This document shows positions 33,960-43,309 of a DNA stretch of 64,000 nt, piece by piece. The DNA is from Aureispira sp. CCB-E (GTDB taxonomy: Bacteria; Bacteroidota; Bacteroidia; Chitinophagales; Saprospiraceae), in the NCBI RefSeq assembly GCF_031326345.1, contig NZ_CP133671.1, positions 4,278,001-4,342,000 on the forward strand, given 5' to 3'. Numbering within the stretch: the stretch's first letter is position 1; each line of letters begins with the position of its first letter. The notes beneath the pieces are model-generated. The model saw only the letters and a list, made by a program, of their open reading frames with translations. It did no database searches and was not told the origin of the DNA. Made by a program: the position numbers and the translations under genes.

Positions 33960-35627
33960 ATGAAAACACAAATTAAAATTCAATTATTATTATTGCTATT
34001 TATGTCTACTTGGTCTATGGCACAGGTAACTGTCAAGTTAAGAAATATATCTCCCACCTCTGGTGGTGCTACCATTAGTGAATGTGGAGAAATTGATTTA
34101 GGCTCTAGTAGCACTAGTACATATCATTGTGAAGTGTATATGGAGAAGCCTTTTAACCATGCTTTGGGAGATACTGATTTGTATATTTATATAGAAAATA
34201 GTTTCGGTATCCGCTTTCAAGTAGAGAACAAATGGATTCTTGGCTCCTCATTTATAGGAAGTATTTCTCCTCAAGTTAGTTCAATAATGTTCCCTTTTAC
34301 ATTACAAGCAAGCACTTTTTCAACTGGTGATAAGCTTATTGCAGTACTTAAAACGTTGACTGGTGTAGAGTATCGCTCTTGTGAATACACGCTAAAAAAA
34401 GGCGCTACTTCGACTCCTCCAAGCACTCCAAGTTTTTCTTTGTCTCCAACAAGCAAAACCATCACCTGTGGGACAACATCATCCGTTAGTTTTTCTGTAA
34501 CCGAGACCAATAATGTTTCTGGAAGTGTATCTTATGAATGGAATGTTGGTTCTGGCTGGGCAACAACAGCAGGAGTTCCAGTAAGTGGTCTTATAACGAC
34601 AACCTCTAGAACCTTAACATTGGTTCCTAATACTTATCCCTTGTCTAATATAAGCGTCGTGCCTATTTTTAAAGGCAATCGCCAAAGAAGTCTGCATTGC
34701 CAAGTTTCTATCAGTCCTTTTACTAGTACCGCACGAATTGTAGGGAATAGTGCCGTTTGCTCGGCGAGCAATGCTGTTTATACAATGACAGGTTTGCAAA
34801 ATGGAGAGACAGTTAATTGGACTGTTTCGAATCCTTCCTTAGTTACAATAAGCAACGCGACTAATAGCCAAGTAACACTAACAGGAGTTGGACAAGGCGA
34901 TGTTTTCTTAACAGGAACAATCACCAACAGCTGTAGCCAAACAATTGTTAAAAGAATGAAAGTAGGGGTTGGTGTACCTGTAATTATCAAGCCAAATTGT
35001 GGTGGTTTAGTGCTAACTCCTATTGACCAATTCCCATCCGATAATTCTTATTGTGACTTATGCCGTTCAAATAATTTTTATGCGGATAAAAATATGATAG
35101 AAGCAGAGGCAACAGGAGGTCACAATTTAACTTGGGATTGGGATCAACAAACCACTAATTTCACATGGACAACACAGCAACATAGAGCCCGTTTTCTTCC
35201 TTACCAAATGGGAACTATTCGATTCAGAGTTAGAGCTCAAAACGTATGCGGTTGGTCTTCTTGGTATGATCAACGAATCAATATCACGCAAGAATGTGAT
35301 AATGACGATGACAATGTTTTTGGATTCGCAGAAAGAAGCAATATTTCAAGTTTGAATAGTAGCAAAGCTACTTTGGATTACTTTACAGCTTATCCTAATC
35401 CTGCTTCTACAATTATTAACCTAGAATTAGCCGACCAATCTCATACGCCTAATAAAAAAGCAACTGTGTCAGCTGAATTATTTGATTTCTATGGTTTTCC
35501 AAAAGCAAAAATCTTAATGGACAACTACAATGGTCAGATTGATGTTAGTCGTCTTCCTAGAGGTACTTATATCTTAAAAGTAAGTGTTGATGGTAACGTT
35601 GAAAGTCATCAAATTGTAGTAGAATAA
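33960..35627 (+). CDS. Secreted Ig-like protein with T9SS sorting domain
   Basis: ATG 33960 begins the signal peptide MKTQIKIQLLLLLFMSTWSMAQ, so it is preferred over an upstream GTG at 33909; the protein is 555 residues. The body is beta-rich, with Ser/Thr-rich Ig-like segments (TVKLRNISPTSGGATISECGEI; GETVNWTVSNPSLVTISNATN). It has paired cysteines and a WSSWYDQRINITQEC segment. The C-terminus is a T9SS type A sorting domain (FTAYPNPASTIINLEL ... GFPKAKILM ... LPRGTYILKVSVDG). It is probably secreted or attached to the cell surface. No enzymatic motif is visible; adhesion is a guess. Confidence 0.82.
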   Translation: MKTQIKIQLLLLLFMSTWSMAQVTVKLRNISPTSGGATISECGEIDLGSSSTSTYHCEVYMEKPFNHALGDTDLYIYIENSFGIRFQVENKWILGSSFIGSISPQVSSIMFPFTLQASTFSTGDKLIAVLKTLTGVEYRSCEYTLKKGATSTPPSTPSFSLSPTSKTITCGTTSSVSFSVTETNNVSGSVSYEWNVGSGWATTAGVPVSGLITTTSRTLTLVPNTYPLSNISVVPIFKGNRQRSLHCQVSISPFTSTARIVGNSAVCSASNAVYTMTGLQNGETVNWTVSNPSLVTISNATNSQVTLTGVGQGDVFLTGTITNSCSQTIVKRMKVGVGVPVIIKPNCGGLVLTPIDQFPSDNSYCDLCRSNNFYADKNMIEAEATGGHNLTWDWDQQTTNFTWTTQQHRARFLPYQMGTIRFRVRAQNVCGWSSWYDQRINITQECDNDDDNVFGFAERSNISSLNSSKATLDYFTAYPNPASTIINLELADQSHTPNKKATVSAELFDFYGFPKAKILMDNYNGQIDVSRLPRGTYILKVSVDGNVESHQIVVE

Positions 35628-35654
35628 AATCTAAAAACAAAAAAGCACATAATT

Positions 35655-35692
35655 TCCTGCTGGTATATTTACTAGCAGGATTTTTATTTTTT
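35655..35692 (+). terminator. Terminator of the T9SS cargo gene
   Basis: Stem TCCTGCT/AGCAGGA (35655-35661 with 35674-35680) followed by TTTTTATTTTTT, 27 bp after the stop codon. Confidence 0.9.
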
Positions 35693-36035
35693 AACAACTC
35701 TGTAACGGTGTTTTTGGTGCAATTGCTTTAATAATGATTTTTTAATTCTTACTATTGATTTTAATATCTATAGTCTAAAAATTAGCCCAGCAACTAAGTT
35801 TTTGATCCGAGAAAAAATCAGAACATCTTTCGACTCCTAAAACCTATTGGTGACAATGTCTATTGTTTTGCTTTAAAATATTTTTGCGATGGATGTTTTT
35901 GTTCTATTTTAAATGTGTATTTTGGGAGCTAAAACAGAACAGACCTTTGACAACTTGGCTATATCAAAGAACAACATTTAACAAAACATAACGAGTTTTT
36001 TGAGGAGGAATACTTGTTATTTACCAGATAAATAA
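35693..36035. other. Gene-free stretch upstream of the helicase
   Basis: AT-rich sequence without a convincing frame, repeat or structured RNA. It should contain the helicase promoter, but I could not fix its boxes. Confidence 0.4.
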
Positions 36036-37715
36036 ATGAATTCAATTACTAATTTACTAAAGGCATATAGCAACAATCAAAAAGCACAAGATGCCATTCG
36101 CTTAATTGAACATACATCCAGCTCTGTTTTTTTAACAGGAAAAGCAGGTACAGGAAAATCGACACTCTTAACGTATTTAACCAAGAGTTTAAGTAAAAAA
36201 CACATCATATTAGCACCTACCGAACTTGCTGCGCTGCAAGTTGGTGGAGAAAACATTCATTCTTTTTTTGGTTTTGAATGGCGTGCTTATCTGCCCAATG
36301 ACAAAGGCATTCCTCCCTTGCCCCCTACAACCATTCAACTTCTGGAAGAAATTGAGTTGATTATTATTGATGAAATTTCAATGGTACGATGCGACTTAAT
36401 GAATGCCATTGACTTATCCTTAAGAGCTAATTTAAGATCCAACCTCCCTTTTGGAGGCAAACAACTTTTAATGATTGGAGACTTGTATCAACTGCCTCCT
36501 ATTATTGACGAACGAGACAAAGAAACTGTCAATTTATTGCGCACGCATTATACTTCTAGGTATTTTTTCAGTGCCAAAGCGTTTGAAGGAGATTATCAGT
36601 ATCAAATTGTTGAGCTGTCTAAGGTGTATCGCCAAAGAGACAAAAAATTTATTAGCTTGCTCAATGCGATTCGTGTCAATCAATTAGATCAACAACACCT
36701 AAATTTGCTCAACGAGCGATACGATGTCAAAGGAGGATTGTCTTCTAACTTTAAAATCACCTTGGCTTCTACCAATGCTGTTATCAAACAGCTAAACGAA
36801 GAAAACCTAGCAGCTATTGAAGCTCCCTTGGTGACTTTTCATGCTGAAGAGCTAGGCAACTTTGCCAATGTTGGTAGTGCCTATCCCACAGATAAGGAGT
36901 TGCGAATAAAAGTTGGTGCTCAAATTATGTTTGTCAAAGACGATGAAAACGAACAGTGGGTTAATGGTACTATTGGTCGAATCACAGAAATTTTTGAAGA
37001 TAAGTTATTGGTTGAAATCAAAGCTGGAAAGGCAACTGAAATTGTGTCAGTCTCTCATCACACTTGGCATAAATACGTTTATCAATGGAATCATGAAACC
37101 GAAACTGTTGAACGCAAACCTATTGGTTCTTTTACCCAGTTACCCGTAAAACTTGCGTGGGGAATTACCATACACAAGAGCCAAGGACAAACTTTTGACC
37201 ATGTTATTATTAATTTGGGTCGAAAAGCGTTTGCAACAGGACAAACTTATGTTGCGTTGAGTCGATGTACTTCTTTCAAAGGAATTACTCTCAAGCGTCC
37301 AGTCAGCCCTGAGGATATCTTTGTAGACAAGCGCATCACTCGATTTTTGGAAGCTCAAAAGCAATATCGTGCAGATAAAAATAGTTACATGACTATGCTG
37401 GAGCACACCGAGCGTTCTATTCAACAACAACATTTGATTATTAGCTCTTTGGAAGAAAAATCCATCCAGGCTCGTCAAGAAATGCAACAACTCATTCACA
37501 ACTTGGTCGAACAATCTAAACGAGTAGACTGGTTGACAACAGATCTAGAAGCAGCAAAGAATAACCTGAAAGAAAATGAATCAAAATTGGGGCAAGCGCT
37601 TTCTGATTTGGCTGAAAAAGAAGCAGAAGTTACCAATCTATCAGGCTCCAAAGGAATTTACCAAATTGTTATTGTCGTGCTAGCTATTGCTTGCCTGTGG
37701 CTATTGTTTTCATAA
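36036..37715 (+). CDS. Pif1/RecD-like helicase with C-terminal coiled coil and membrane anchor
   Basis: The 559-residue protein has a superfamily 1B helicase core: Walker A LTGKAGTGKSTLL (33-45), APTELAALQVGGENIHSFF, Walker B LIIIDEISMV (108-117), GDLYQLPP, LSKVYRQ, and a C-terminal UvrD_C_2-like block LAWGITIHKSQGQTFDHVIINLG with YVALSRCTS. Such proteins unwind DNA 5' to 3'. After about residue 440 it changes to a long coiled coil (about 450-535, with the AEKEAEVTNL heptads). It ends with one hydrophobic helix (about 541-559: YQIVIVVLAIACLWLLFS). That tail suggests the helicase is tethered to the inner membrane. It stands alone between long spacers. Confidence 0.88.
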   Translation: MNSITNLLKAYSNNQKAQDAIRLIEHTSSSVFLTGKAGTGKSTLLTYLTKSLSKKHIILAPTELAALQVGGENIHSFFGFEWRAYLPNDKGIPPLPPTTIQLLEEIELIIIDEISMVRCDLMNAIDLSLRANLRSNLPFGGKQLLMIGDLYQLPPIIDERDKETVNLLRTHYTSRYFFSAKAFEGDYQYQIVELSKVYRQRDKKFISLLNAIRVNQLDQQHLNLLNERYDVKGGLSSNFKITLASTNAVIKQLNEENLAAIEAPLVTFHAEELGNFANVGSAYPTDKELRIKVGAQIMFVKDDENEQWVNGTIGRITEIFEDKLLVEIKAGKATEIVSVSHHTWHKYVYQWNHETETVERKPIGSFTQLPVKLAWGITIHKSQGQTFDHVIINLGRKAFATGQTYVALSRCTSFKGITLKRPVSPEDIFVDKRITRFLEAQKQYRADKNSYMTMLEHTERSIQQQHLIISSLEEKSIQARQEMQQLIHNLVEQSKRVDWLTTDLEAAKNNLKENESKLGQALSDLAEKEAEVTNLSGSKGIYQIVIVVLAIACLWLLFS

Positions 37716-37910
37716 TCATTTTTATTCCTTTTAAAGAAATTGAGTTTAAATAATCCTTCAGAAAAAATTATATAAAACTTGCTTCTTTAACTTTGTTTTG
37801 GTCAATTCAACATTAATTTCAAATTGATCTTTTTTTTCTGATAAACCCACATTTTTATGTTAGAATGAAAAACATACTTTTTTTAACTTTAAAATATTTA
37901 AAATAAAAGT

Positions 37911-38768
37911 ATGACTATGAAAACCGTAATAACACTAAGCTTTTTGATGATGCTCTTCTCCCAGTCAATCGCTCAAAAAGAAGCCAATATTTTTAAAATA
38001 CGACCTAATAAAGGGAAAGTTTTTGTTTCATTTGGATGGAATCGAGGCTATTATAGCAACTCAAACATTCATTTCAAAGGGGATGATTACGATTTTACTT
38101 TGTTCAATGTAAGAGCAACTGATAGACCCTCAAAGTTTGATTTTGACTTGTACTTAAATCCCACAACATTCACAATTCCACAAACGAATTTAAAAGTTGG
38201 GTATTTTTTTCATGACAATTTTCATATTTCTTTTAATATAGACCACATGAAGTATGTCGTGACTCAAAACCAAACCGTACGAATTAGTGGAAAGATTGCA
38301 AACTCCAGCTCCTATTATGATGGCAACTATCATCAAGATATTATTGTTTTAAAGGAAGATTTCTTAGCTTACGAACACACCGATGGGTTAAATTATGTGA
38401 GCATAGGAGTCGATCGTTACGATGATTTACTAAAAGGAATTGCTTTAGAAAATAAATGGATAGAAATCAACTTGTCCGAAGGTTTTTCAACAGGATTAAT
38501 CATTCCCAAAACTAATGCTAAGCTGTTGAATAATAAAAGAAATGACGTTTTTTATGTCGCAGGTTTTGGAGTAGCAACAAATCTAGATTTAAGTTTTACG
38601 CTTTTGCAATACTTTTACTTTCAGATAGGTCTTAGAGGTGGTTTTATACACCTTCCTTCTGTTAAAACAACAGCTTCTTTAGCTGATAAAGCGACACAAA
38701 ATTTTTGGTTTTTCGAACATATGATTTCTTTTGGGCTTAGAGTAAAAATTTTTAATTATAAAACTTAG
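37911..38768 (+). CDS. Unrecognised secreted protein, probable outer-membrane beta-barrel
   Basis: The 285-residue protein has a signal peptide (MKTVITLSFLMMLFSQSIAQ; a second ATG six bases upstream makes no practical difference). It then has KVFVSFGWNRGYYSNSNIHFKG, a run of alternating aromatic and hydrophobic strands, and a C-terminal strand ending GLRVKIFNYK, in keeping with an outer-membrane barrel of about eight to ten strands. I recognise no family. It has no close neighbours in its direction. Confidence 0.65.
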   Translation: MTMKTVITLSFLMMLFSQSIAQKEANIFKIRPNKGKVFVSFGWNRGYYSNSNIHFKGDDYDFTLFNVRATDRPSKFDFDLYLNPTTFTIPQTNLKVGYFFHDNFHISFNIDHMKYVVTQNQTVRISGKIANSSSYYDGNYHQDIIVLKEDFLAYEHTDGLNYVSIGVDRYDDLLKGIALENKWIEINLSEGFSTGLIIPKTNAKLLNNKRNDVFYVAGFGVATNLDLSFTLLQYFYFQIGLRGGFIHLPSVKTTASLADKATQNFWFFEHMISFGLRVKIFNYKT

Positions 38769-39116
38769 ATTGTTGAACGTTCTTATGCGATAATTTTAGA
38801 AATAATCCACTGTTTTTTTAGTTTTTCAGCTTGCTATGTTCTAAACAAGCTAATATTCTAAATAACTAGAACATATATTCTTTTGTAATTGTTAAATGAA
38901 TACTTTTACTCTATTAAAACCACAAATTAGTAACGCAGATAGACTGATACAAGATACTTCTTTATAGCCCACATTAGCATTATTATAACTAAATACCCGA
39001 TTTTAAATAATCGTTTACAAAAAATACAATTAATTCTTTAACAAGTTGTGATAAAACACGTCCAACAAGTTTTATACTCAACTATTATAATTATCAAACA
39101 AAAATACAACACAACA
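38769..39116. other. Gene-free stretch before the CDF transporter
   Basis: It contains a perfect inverted repeat ATGTTCTA/TAGAACAT (38836-38843 with 38867-38874) that could form a weak terminator-like hairpin. The frame upstream of the CDF ATG starts only at a GTG and looks non-coding. Confidence 0.4.
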
Positions 39117-40052
39117 ATGGCTGGTTCATCCAAAAAGGCAATTTACGGCGCAATTATAGCCAACACAGCAATTGCTGTCAGCAAATTCATTGCTGCATTT
39201 TTCACAGGATCTTCATCTATGCTTTCTGAAGGCATTCACTCCTTAGTGGACACAGGAAATGGTGCCTTACTCCTATTAGGCATCAAAAAAAGTCAAAAAC
39301 CTGCTGATAAGCAACATCCTTATGGATATGGAAATGAGATTTACTTTTGGTCATTTATTGTGGCAGTTCTAATTTTTGCTTTAGGAGGAGGCATTGCTCT
39401 TTATGAAGGTATCGAAGCGGTCTTGCACCCACACGATAAGGTCAATACAGATTATGTTATTTGGAACTATGCCATCTTAATTTTTGCTATGGTCTTTGAA
39501 GGATTCGCCTTGAGTGTTGCGCTCAAAGAATTCAATAGTCATAGAACTCATCGTTCGTTCTTTAAAGAAATTGTTGCTAGTAAGGATACTTCTACAGCTG
39601 CCGTTGTGATTGAAGATAGCGCAGCCTTGATTGGTTTGTCGATTGCCTTTCTTTCTGTTTTTGCTGGGCATATGACAGGCAACGTTTATTTTGATGGAAT
39701 TGGTTCTATTCTAATTGGAGTTTTACTGGTTAGTGTCTCTTTGTTCTTTGCCATAGAATGTAAAGATTTGCTAATTGGGGAAGGATTGGTTCAAAGCGAT
39801 TTGGACAAAATCACCAAGATTTTGGATGAAGAGCCTGAAATCGGAGCTTACAAGCGACCACTTAGTTTGTACTTTGGACCAAATGAGGTTTTGGTAAACT
39901 TGGATGTGACCTTCAAAAGAGGGATGACTTCTTCTCAGATAGAATTAGCAATTGATCGGGTTGAATCGAAAATCAAAAAAGCAATTCCTACTGTCAATCG
40001 AATTTTTATTGAAGCTGAAACAGTTAAAACAGTTGTTGCTCACGCAGAATAA
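39117..40052 (+). CDS. Cation diffusion facilitator (CDF) transporter
   Basis: ATG 39117 (MAGSSKKAIYGAIIANTAIAV) is preferred over a GTG at 39048; the protein is 311 residues. It shows the CDF pattern of six membrane helices with metal-site residues in SEGIHSLVDTGNGALLLLG and DTSTAAVVIEDSAALIGLSIAF. A short cytoplasmic C-terminal domain with KAIPTVNRIFIEAE follows. It should export a divalent metal such as Zn2+, Fe2+ or Mn2+ in exchange for protons. The motif pair HxxxD/DxxxxxxxxED does not settle the metal. Confidence 0.88.
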   Translation: MAGSSKKAIYGAIIANTAIAVSKFIAAFFTGSSSMLSEGIHSLVDTGNGALLLLGIKKSQKPADKQHPYGYGNEIYFWSFIVAVLIFALGGGIALYEGIEAVLHPHDKVNTDYVIWNYAILIFAMVFEGFALSVALKEFNSHRTHRSFFKEIVASKDTSTAAVVIEDSAALIGLSIAFLSVFAGHMTGNVYFDGIGSILIGVLLVSVSLFFAIECKDLLIGEGLVQSDLDKITKILDEEPEIGAYKRPLSLYFGPNEVLVNLDVTFKRGMTSSQIELAIDRVESKIKKAIPTVNRIFIEAETVKTVVAHAE

Positions 40053-40059
40053 AATGACA

Positions 40060-40106
40060 AACAAGTTGTAAGAATCCTATTATGTTCTTACAACTTGTTC
40101 TTTTTT
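40060..40106. terminator. Bidirectional terminator between CDF and hypothetical gene
   Basis: Perfect 15-bp stem AACAAGTTGTAAGAA/TTCTTACAACTTGTT (40060-40074 with 40085-40099), then CTTTTTT on the plus strand. It serves the two convergent genes. Confidence 0.9.
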
Positions 40107-40120
40107 CGTTTCAAGAATTA

Positions 40121-40690
40121 TCAATATCCCTGTTCTTCTATTTTATAACGGATATCTTCATATACCAACTCTGGTTTTTGAGGACGCCAGTTGATATTAA
40201 ACTGAGGACCAAAGTTAATGTAATTGTGAATACCATACTCTTCCATCTCTTCTAGAACATGATCCCTTAACCCTATAATACAAACCCATCCATCCTCGTC
40301 TGAAATATCATCGTACCACTCTTCGTAATAGCAATCGTCAGAAGCGTGAAAATTCAGAACATTTTCAGCAATTATAATAAATTTAGAAATGCCGTGTTCT
40401 TGCATTCGATCAACAACACCTTGCTTCAATAGCATAATATCATTGTGCAAGCAATCGTTCCATTCTCCAATCAGTTCTAAAATAGCATAATTATCTGCAT
40501 AATTAACATAAAGAATTTTCACGTACAATGTTTCAGAGCCAAAATCATCCCACTGTGGGTGAATGTAATAATTGTAGATTTTAGTTGAAAATTCAAACTC
40601 ACTATAAACTTGCCCATAAAAAGGTGATTGAGGGTCTTCTGAAGCTATGTACTCCAATCTCCACCTGTAATGTGGTTCTAAGGTATGCAT
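40121..40690 (-). CDS. Conserved-looking hypothetical protein rich in Tyr, Trp and acidic residues
   Basis: The 189-residue protein has no signal peptide or membrane segment. It starts EPHYRWRLEYIASEDPQSPFYGQVYSEFEF and contains NYYIHPQWDDFGSETLYVKILYVNYADNYAILELIGEWND, then KFIIIAENVLNFHASDDCYYEEWYDDISDEDGW. The pattern of regular strands with a conserved-looking acidic loop suggests a compact alpha/beta domain. I have seen similar unnamed Bacteroidota proteins but know of no function. It ends next to a shared terminator. Confidence 0.7.
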   Translation of the reverse strand: MHTLEPHYRWRLEYIASEDPQSPFYGQVYSEFEFSTKIYNYYIHPQWDDFGSETLYVKILYVNYADNYAILELIGEWNDCLHNDIMLLKQGVVDRMQEHGISKFIIIAENVLNFHASDDCYYEEWYDDISDEDGWVCIIGLRDHVLEEMEEYGIHNYINFGPQFNINWRPQKPELVYEDIRYKIEEQGY

Positions 40691-40841
40691 AAATTAATCC
40701 GACGTTTTTATAAAAAATAAGATACTAAACTATGGTTGTCCCAATCACAAATGTGAATTGTACACCAAAAAGATATTCTGCCTTTAAGGAGCTTTGTTAT
40801 AAAGCATAAAAGTAGTAGTTTTGTTGCTTAGAAACAAAATG

Positions 40842-40877
40842 AATCGGAAAACATATAATCATCTAATCCGATTTTTG
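40842..40877 (+). terminator. Orphan terminator-like hairpin between divergent genes
   Basis: AATCGGA/TCCGATT arms (40842-40848 with 40867-40873) followed by TTTTT. It lies between two divergently transcribed genes, where no protein transcript should end. It may end a short RNA from 40691-40841 or be chance. Confidence 0.3.
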
Positions 40878-40981
40878 ATAACCAATATAATTACATTAAT
40901 TTACTTAAAAAATCATAGTATATTGATAATTAAGTAAGTGGTCTATTATAACTACTAAAACATATAAAACTATATTCTGCT

Positions 40982-41314
40982 ATGGATAGAAACGAAGTAA
41001 AAGGAGTTAATGTTCAGCAATTAAAAGAAATGATGGACAATGGAGATGATTTTATCATCATTGATGTAAGAGAACCCGATGAAAGAGAAATTTGTTCTAT
41101 TGGTGGTATAAATGTCCCTTTGGGATTAATTGATAAAAATACAGACAAAATCCCTAGAGATAAACCTGCTGTTGTCATGTGCAGAAGTGGCAAACGTAGC
41201 TACATGGCTATCTTATTTTTGCAACAAGAATACGAATACGACAACTTATTCAATTTAAACGGTGGTATTGTCGCTTATGCTAGAGATGTTGACAAAAGTC
41301 TAACCTTATACTAA
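40982..41314 (+). CDS. Single-domain rhodanese
   Basis: The 110-residue protein is a lone rhodanese domain: FIIIDVREPDEREICSIGGINVPLG, then the active-site loop VVMCRSGKRSYMA with the catalytic Cys, and NLFNLNGGIVAYARDVD. GlpE-type single-domain rhodaneses transfer sulfane sulfur between thiols. It is cytoplasmic and has no signal peptide. No partner gene adjoins it. Confidence 0.9.
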   Translation: MDRNEVKGVNVQQLKEMMDNGDDFIIIDVREPDEREICSIGGINVPLGLIDKNTDKIPRDKPAVVMCRSGKRSYMAILFLQQEYEYDNLFNLNGGIVAYARDVDKSLTLY

Positions 41315-41323
41315 GATATTTTA

Positions 41324-41397
41324 GAATGTTGGTTTTCTAATGTTGAGTAGAGTTCGCTTAATAGAATCACTTTTTTGACATTAAAAAATCAACATTC
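41324..41397. repeat. Imperfect long hairpin after the rhodanese gene
   Basis: Arms of about 21 bp (GAATGTTGGTTTTCTAATG and, reversed, GAATGTTGATTTTTTAATG) surround a 32-nt loop. It begins 10 bp after the rhodanese stop, so it may act as a terminator or mRNA stabiliser; no T-tract follows. Confidence 0.45.
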
Positions 41398-41550
41398 CTA
41401 TTATTATATTATGCTTAACTGCGTTGTGACTCTGTTCCTGTGTTTGTGTATAAAAATACACCACAACAAAGTACTTCGCAGATTGGCACAAAATCTTCTT
41501 ACCAACTACACCAAACATCTGTTTATAAAGCATTTTTCCTATTCTTATAT

Positions 41551-43146
41551 ATGATTCAACGCATAGAAATCGCACTCTCCCCCAAGAATGCTCAATCAGA
41601 AACTTTCATCAAGCAACAAGTCCTAAAAAAACTACACTTATCCAACAATCAACAACTAGTTGATGTCATTGCTGTTCGACGCTCCATTGATGCTAGAAGT
41701 AAAGTACCTGTAGTGCGACTTTTGGTTGATGCCTATATCGATGAAGCATATATTGCACCACCAAGTATTATCAAACAATATAGCAATGTCAAAACAGCTA
41801 AAAAAGTAATTGTTGTTGGTGCTGGACCTGCTGGCTATTTTGCTGCGCTTCAGTTAATCGAACTAGGTTTAAAACCCATTGTTTTGGATCGTGGAAAGGA
41901 TGTTAGAGAACGCCGTAGAGACCTAAGAGCTATTCAACAAGATGGAGTCGTTAATCCCAATTCTAATTACTGTTTTGGCGAAGGGGGAGCTGGAACCTAT
42001 TCCGACGGAAAACTTTATACTCGTTCTAAAAAGAGAGGAAAAATTGAGAAGATTTTGCGCTTATTGGTTGAGCATGGTGCTACTTCTGATATTTTGGTAG
42101 ATGCTCATCCTCATATTGGCTCCAATAAACTCCCTAAGGTGGTTGCCAATATTAGAGAAACGATTCTAGCCCACGGAGGTGAAATTCATTTTGACAGTTT
42201 AGTAACAGACTTTATCATAGAAAAAGAAAATAGTGGTCAGCGCACCATCCGAGGCGTTGTTGTGAATCAAAAAGAGGAATATTTTGCAGATGCTACGATT
42301 CTTGCTACCGGACATTCTGCTAGGGACATTTACACCTTGTTGTACAAAAAACAAATCCGACTAGAAGCCAAGCCCTTTGCTTTAGGAGTACGGATTGAAC
42401 ACCCTCAATCGCTAATTGATAAGATACAATACCGCCAACCAAAACGAGAGGAGCATCTCCCCGCAGCTAGTTACAGTGTTGTTTGTCAAGTCGAAAAACG
42501 AGGTGTTTTTTCTTTTTGCATGTGCCCTGGAGGACTAATTGTACCCGCTGCCACCTCTCCTAATGAATTGGTTGTAAATGGGATGTCTTTATCTCGTAGA
42601 GATTCTCCTTTTTCTAACTCAGGCATGGTTGTAGCGATTGAACTCGAAGATTTAACGCATTATAACCACAAAACTTTTGAAGGAATAGAGGATCCTATTT
42701 TTAACGGCTTAAAATTCCAACAAGAAGTAGAACAAATTATGTTTCAAGCTGGCGATGGTAGTCAAAAAGCGCCTGCTCAACGAGTGGTAGATTTCACAAA
42801 AGGCAAATTATCTAACAACCTCCCTAGTACATCTTACATTCCTGGTGTTTATAGTGCTCCCATGCATGAATTACTTCCTAATTGGGTAAGTAAACGCTTG
42901 CAAAAAGCACTACCTGAATTCAATAAGAAGAAAAAAGGTTATTTTACTAACGAAGCGCAAATTGTAGGCACCGAAAGTCGAACAAGCTCTCCTATTAGAA
43001 TTCCTCGAAATAGTGTCACCTTGATGCATCCTGATGTCGTTGGTCTATATCCCTGTGGCGAAGGTGCTGGATATGCTGGTGGTATTGTTTCTGCGGCTAT
43101 GGACGGAGAAAATGTGGCTAAGATTGTTGCTGATTTCTTAGCCTGA
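41551..43146 (+). CDS. FAD-dependent oxidoreductase (COG2509-type dehydrogenase)
   Basis: The frame opens upstream at 41440, but ATG 41551 (MIQRIEIALSPKNAQSETFIKQ) gives the usual family start and 531 residues. An N-terminal FAD-binding region of its own (about 1-80) precedes the Rossmann motif VIVVGAGPAGYFAALQLIE. Then come NYCFGEGGAGTYSDGKLYTR, ATGHSARDIYTLL, MCPGGLIVPAAT and the C-terminal LYPCGEGAGYAGGIVSAAMDGENVA. These uncharacterised FAD-dependent dehydrogenases are widespread; the substrate is not known. Confidence 0.88.
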   Translation: MIQRIEIALSPKNAQSETFIKQQVLKKLHLSNNQQLVDVIAVRRSIDARSKVPVVRLLVDAYIDEAYIAPPSIIKQYSNVKTAKKVIVVGAGPAGYFAALQLIELGLKPIVLDRGKDVRERRRDLRAIQQDGVVNPNSNYCFGEGGAGTYSDGKLYTRSKKRGKIEKILRLLVEHGATSDILVDAHPHIGSNKLPKVVANIRETILAHGGEIHFDSLVTDFIIEKENSGQRTIRGVVVNQKEEYFADATILATGHSARDIYTLLYKKQIRLEAKPFALGVRIEHPQSLIDKIQYRQPKREEHLPAASYSVVCQVEKRGVFSFCMCPGGLIVPAATSPNELVVNGMSLSRRDSPFSNSGMVVAIELEDLTHYNHKTFEGIEDPIFNGLKFQQEVEQIMFQAGDGSQKAPAQRVVDFTKGKLSNNLPSTSYIPGVYSAPMHELLPNWVSKRLQKALPEFNKKKKGYFTNEAQIVGTESRTSSPIRIPRNSVTLMHPDVVGLYPCGEGAGYAGGIVSAAMDGENVAKIVADFLA

Positions 43147-43309
43147 TAAGTAAAAAAGCCAGATCTAATTAACAAATTGCGATGATAATTATCCAAGACA
43201 TTATTTTTTATTTCAATATAAATTTAAGATATTATAAAATATAAAATAAACTTATCTAGTTTTTACATAAAATAGTTTATCTTTAAATTTCACTCTTTAG
43301 AATAAAACA

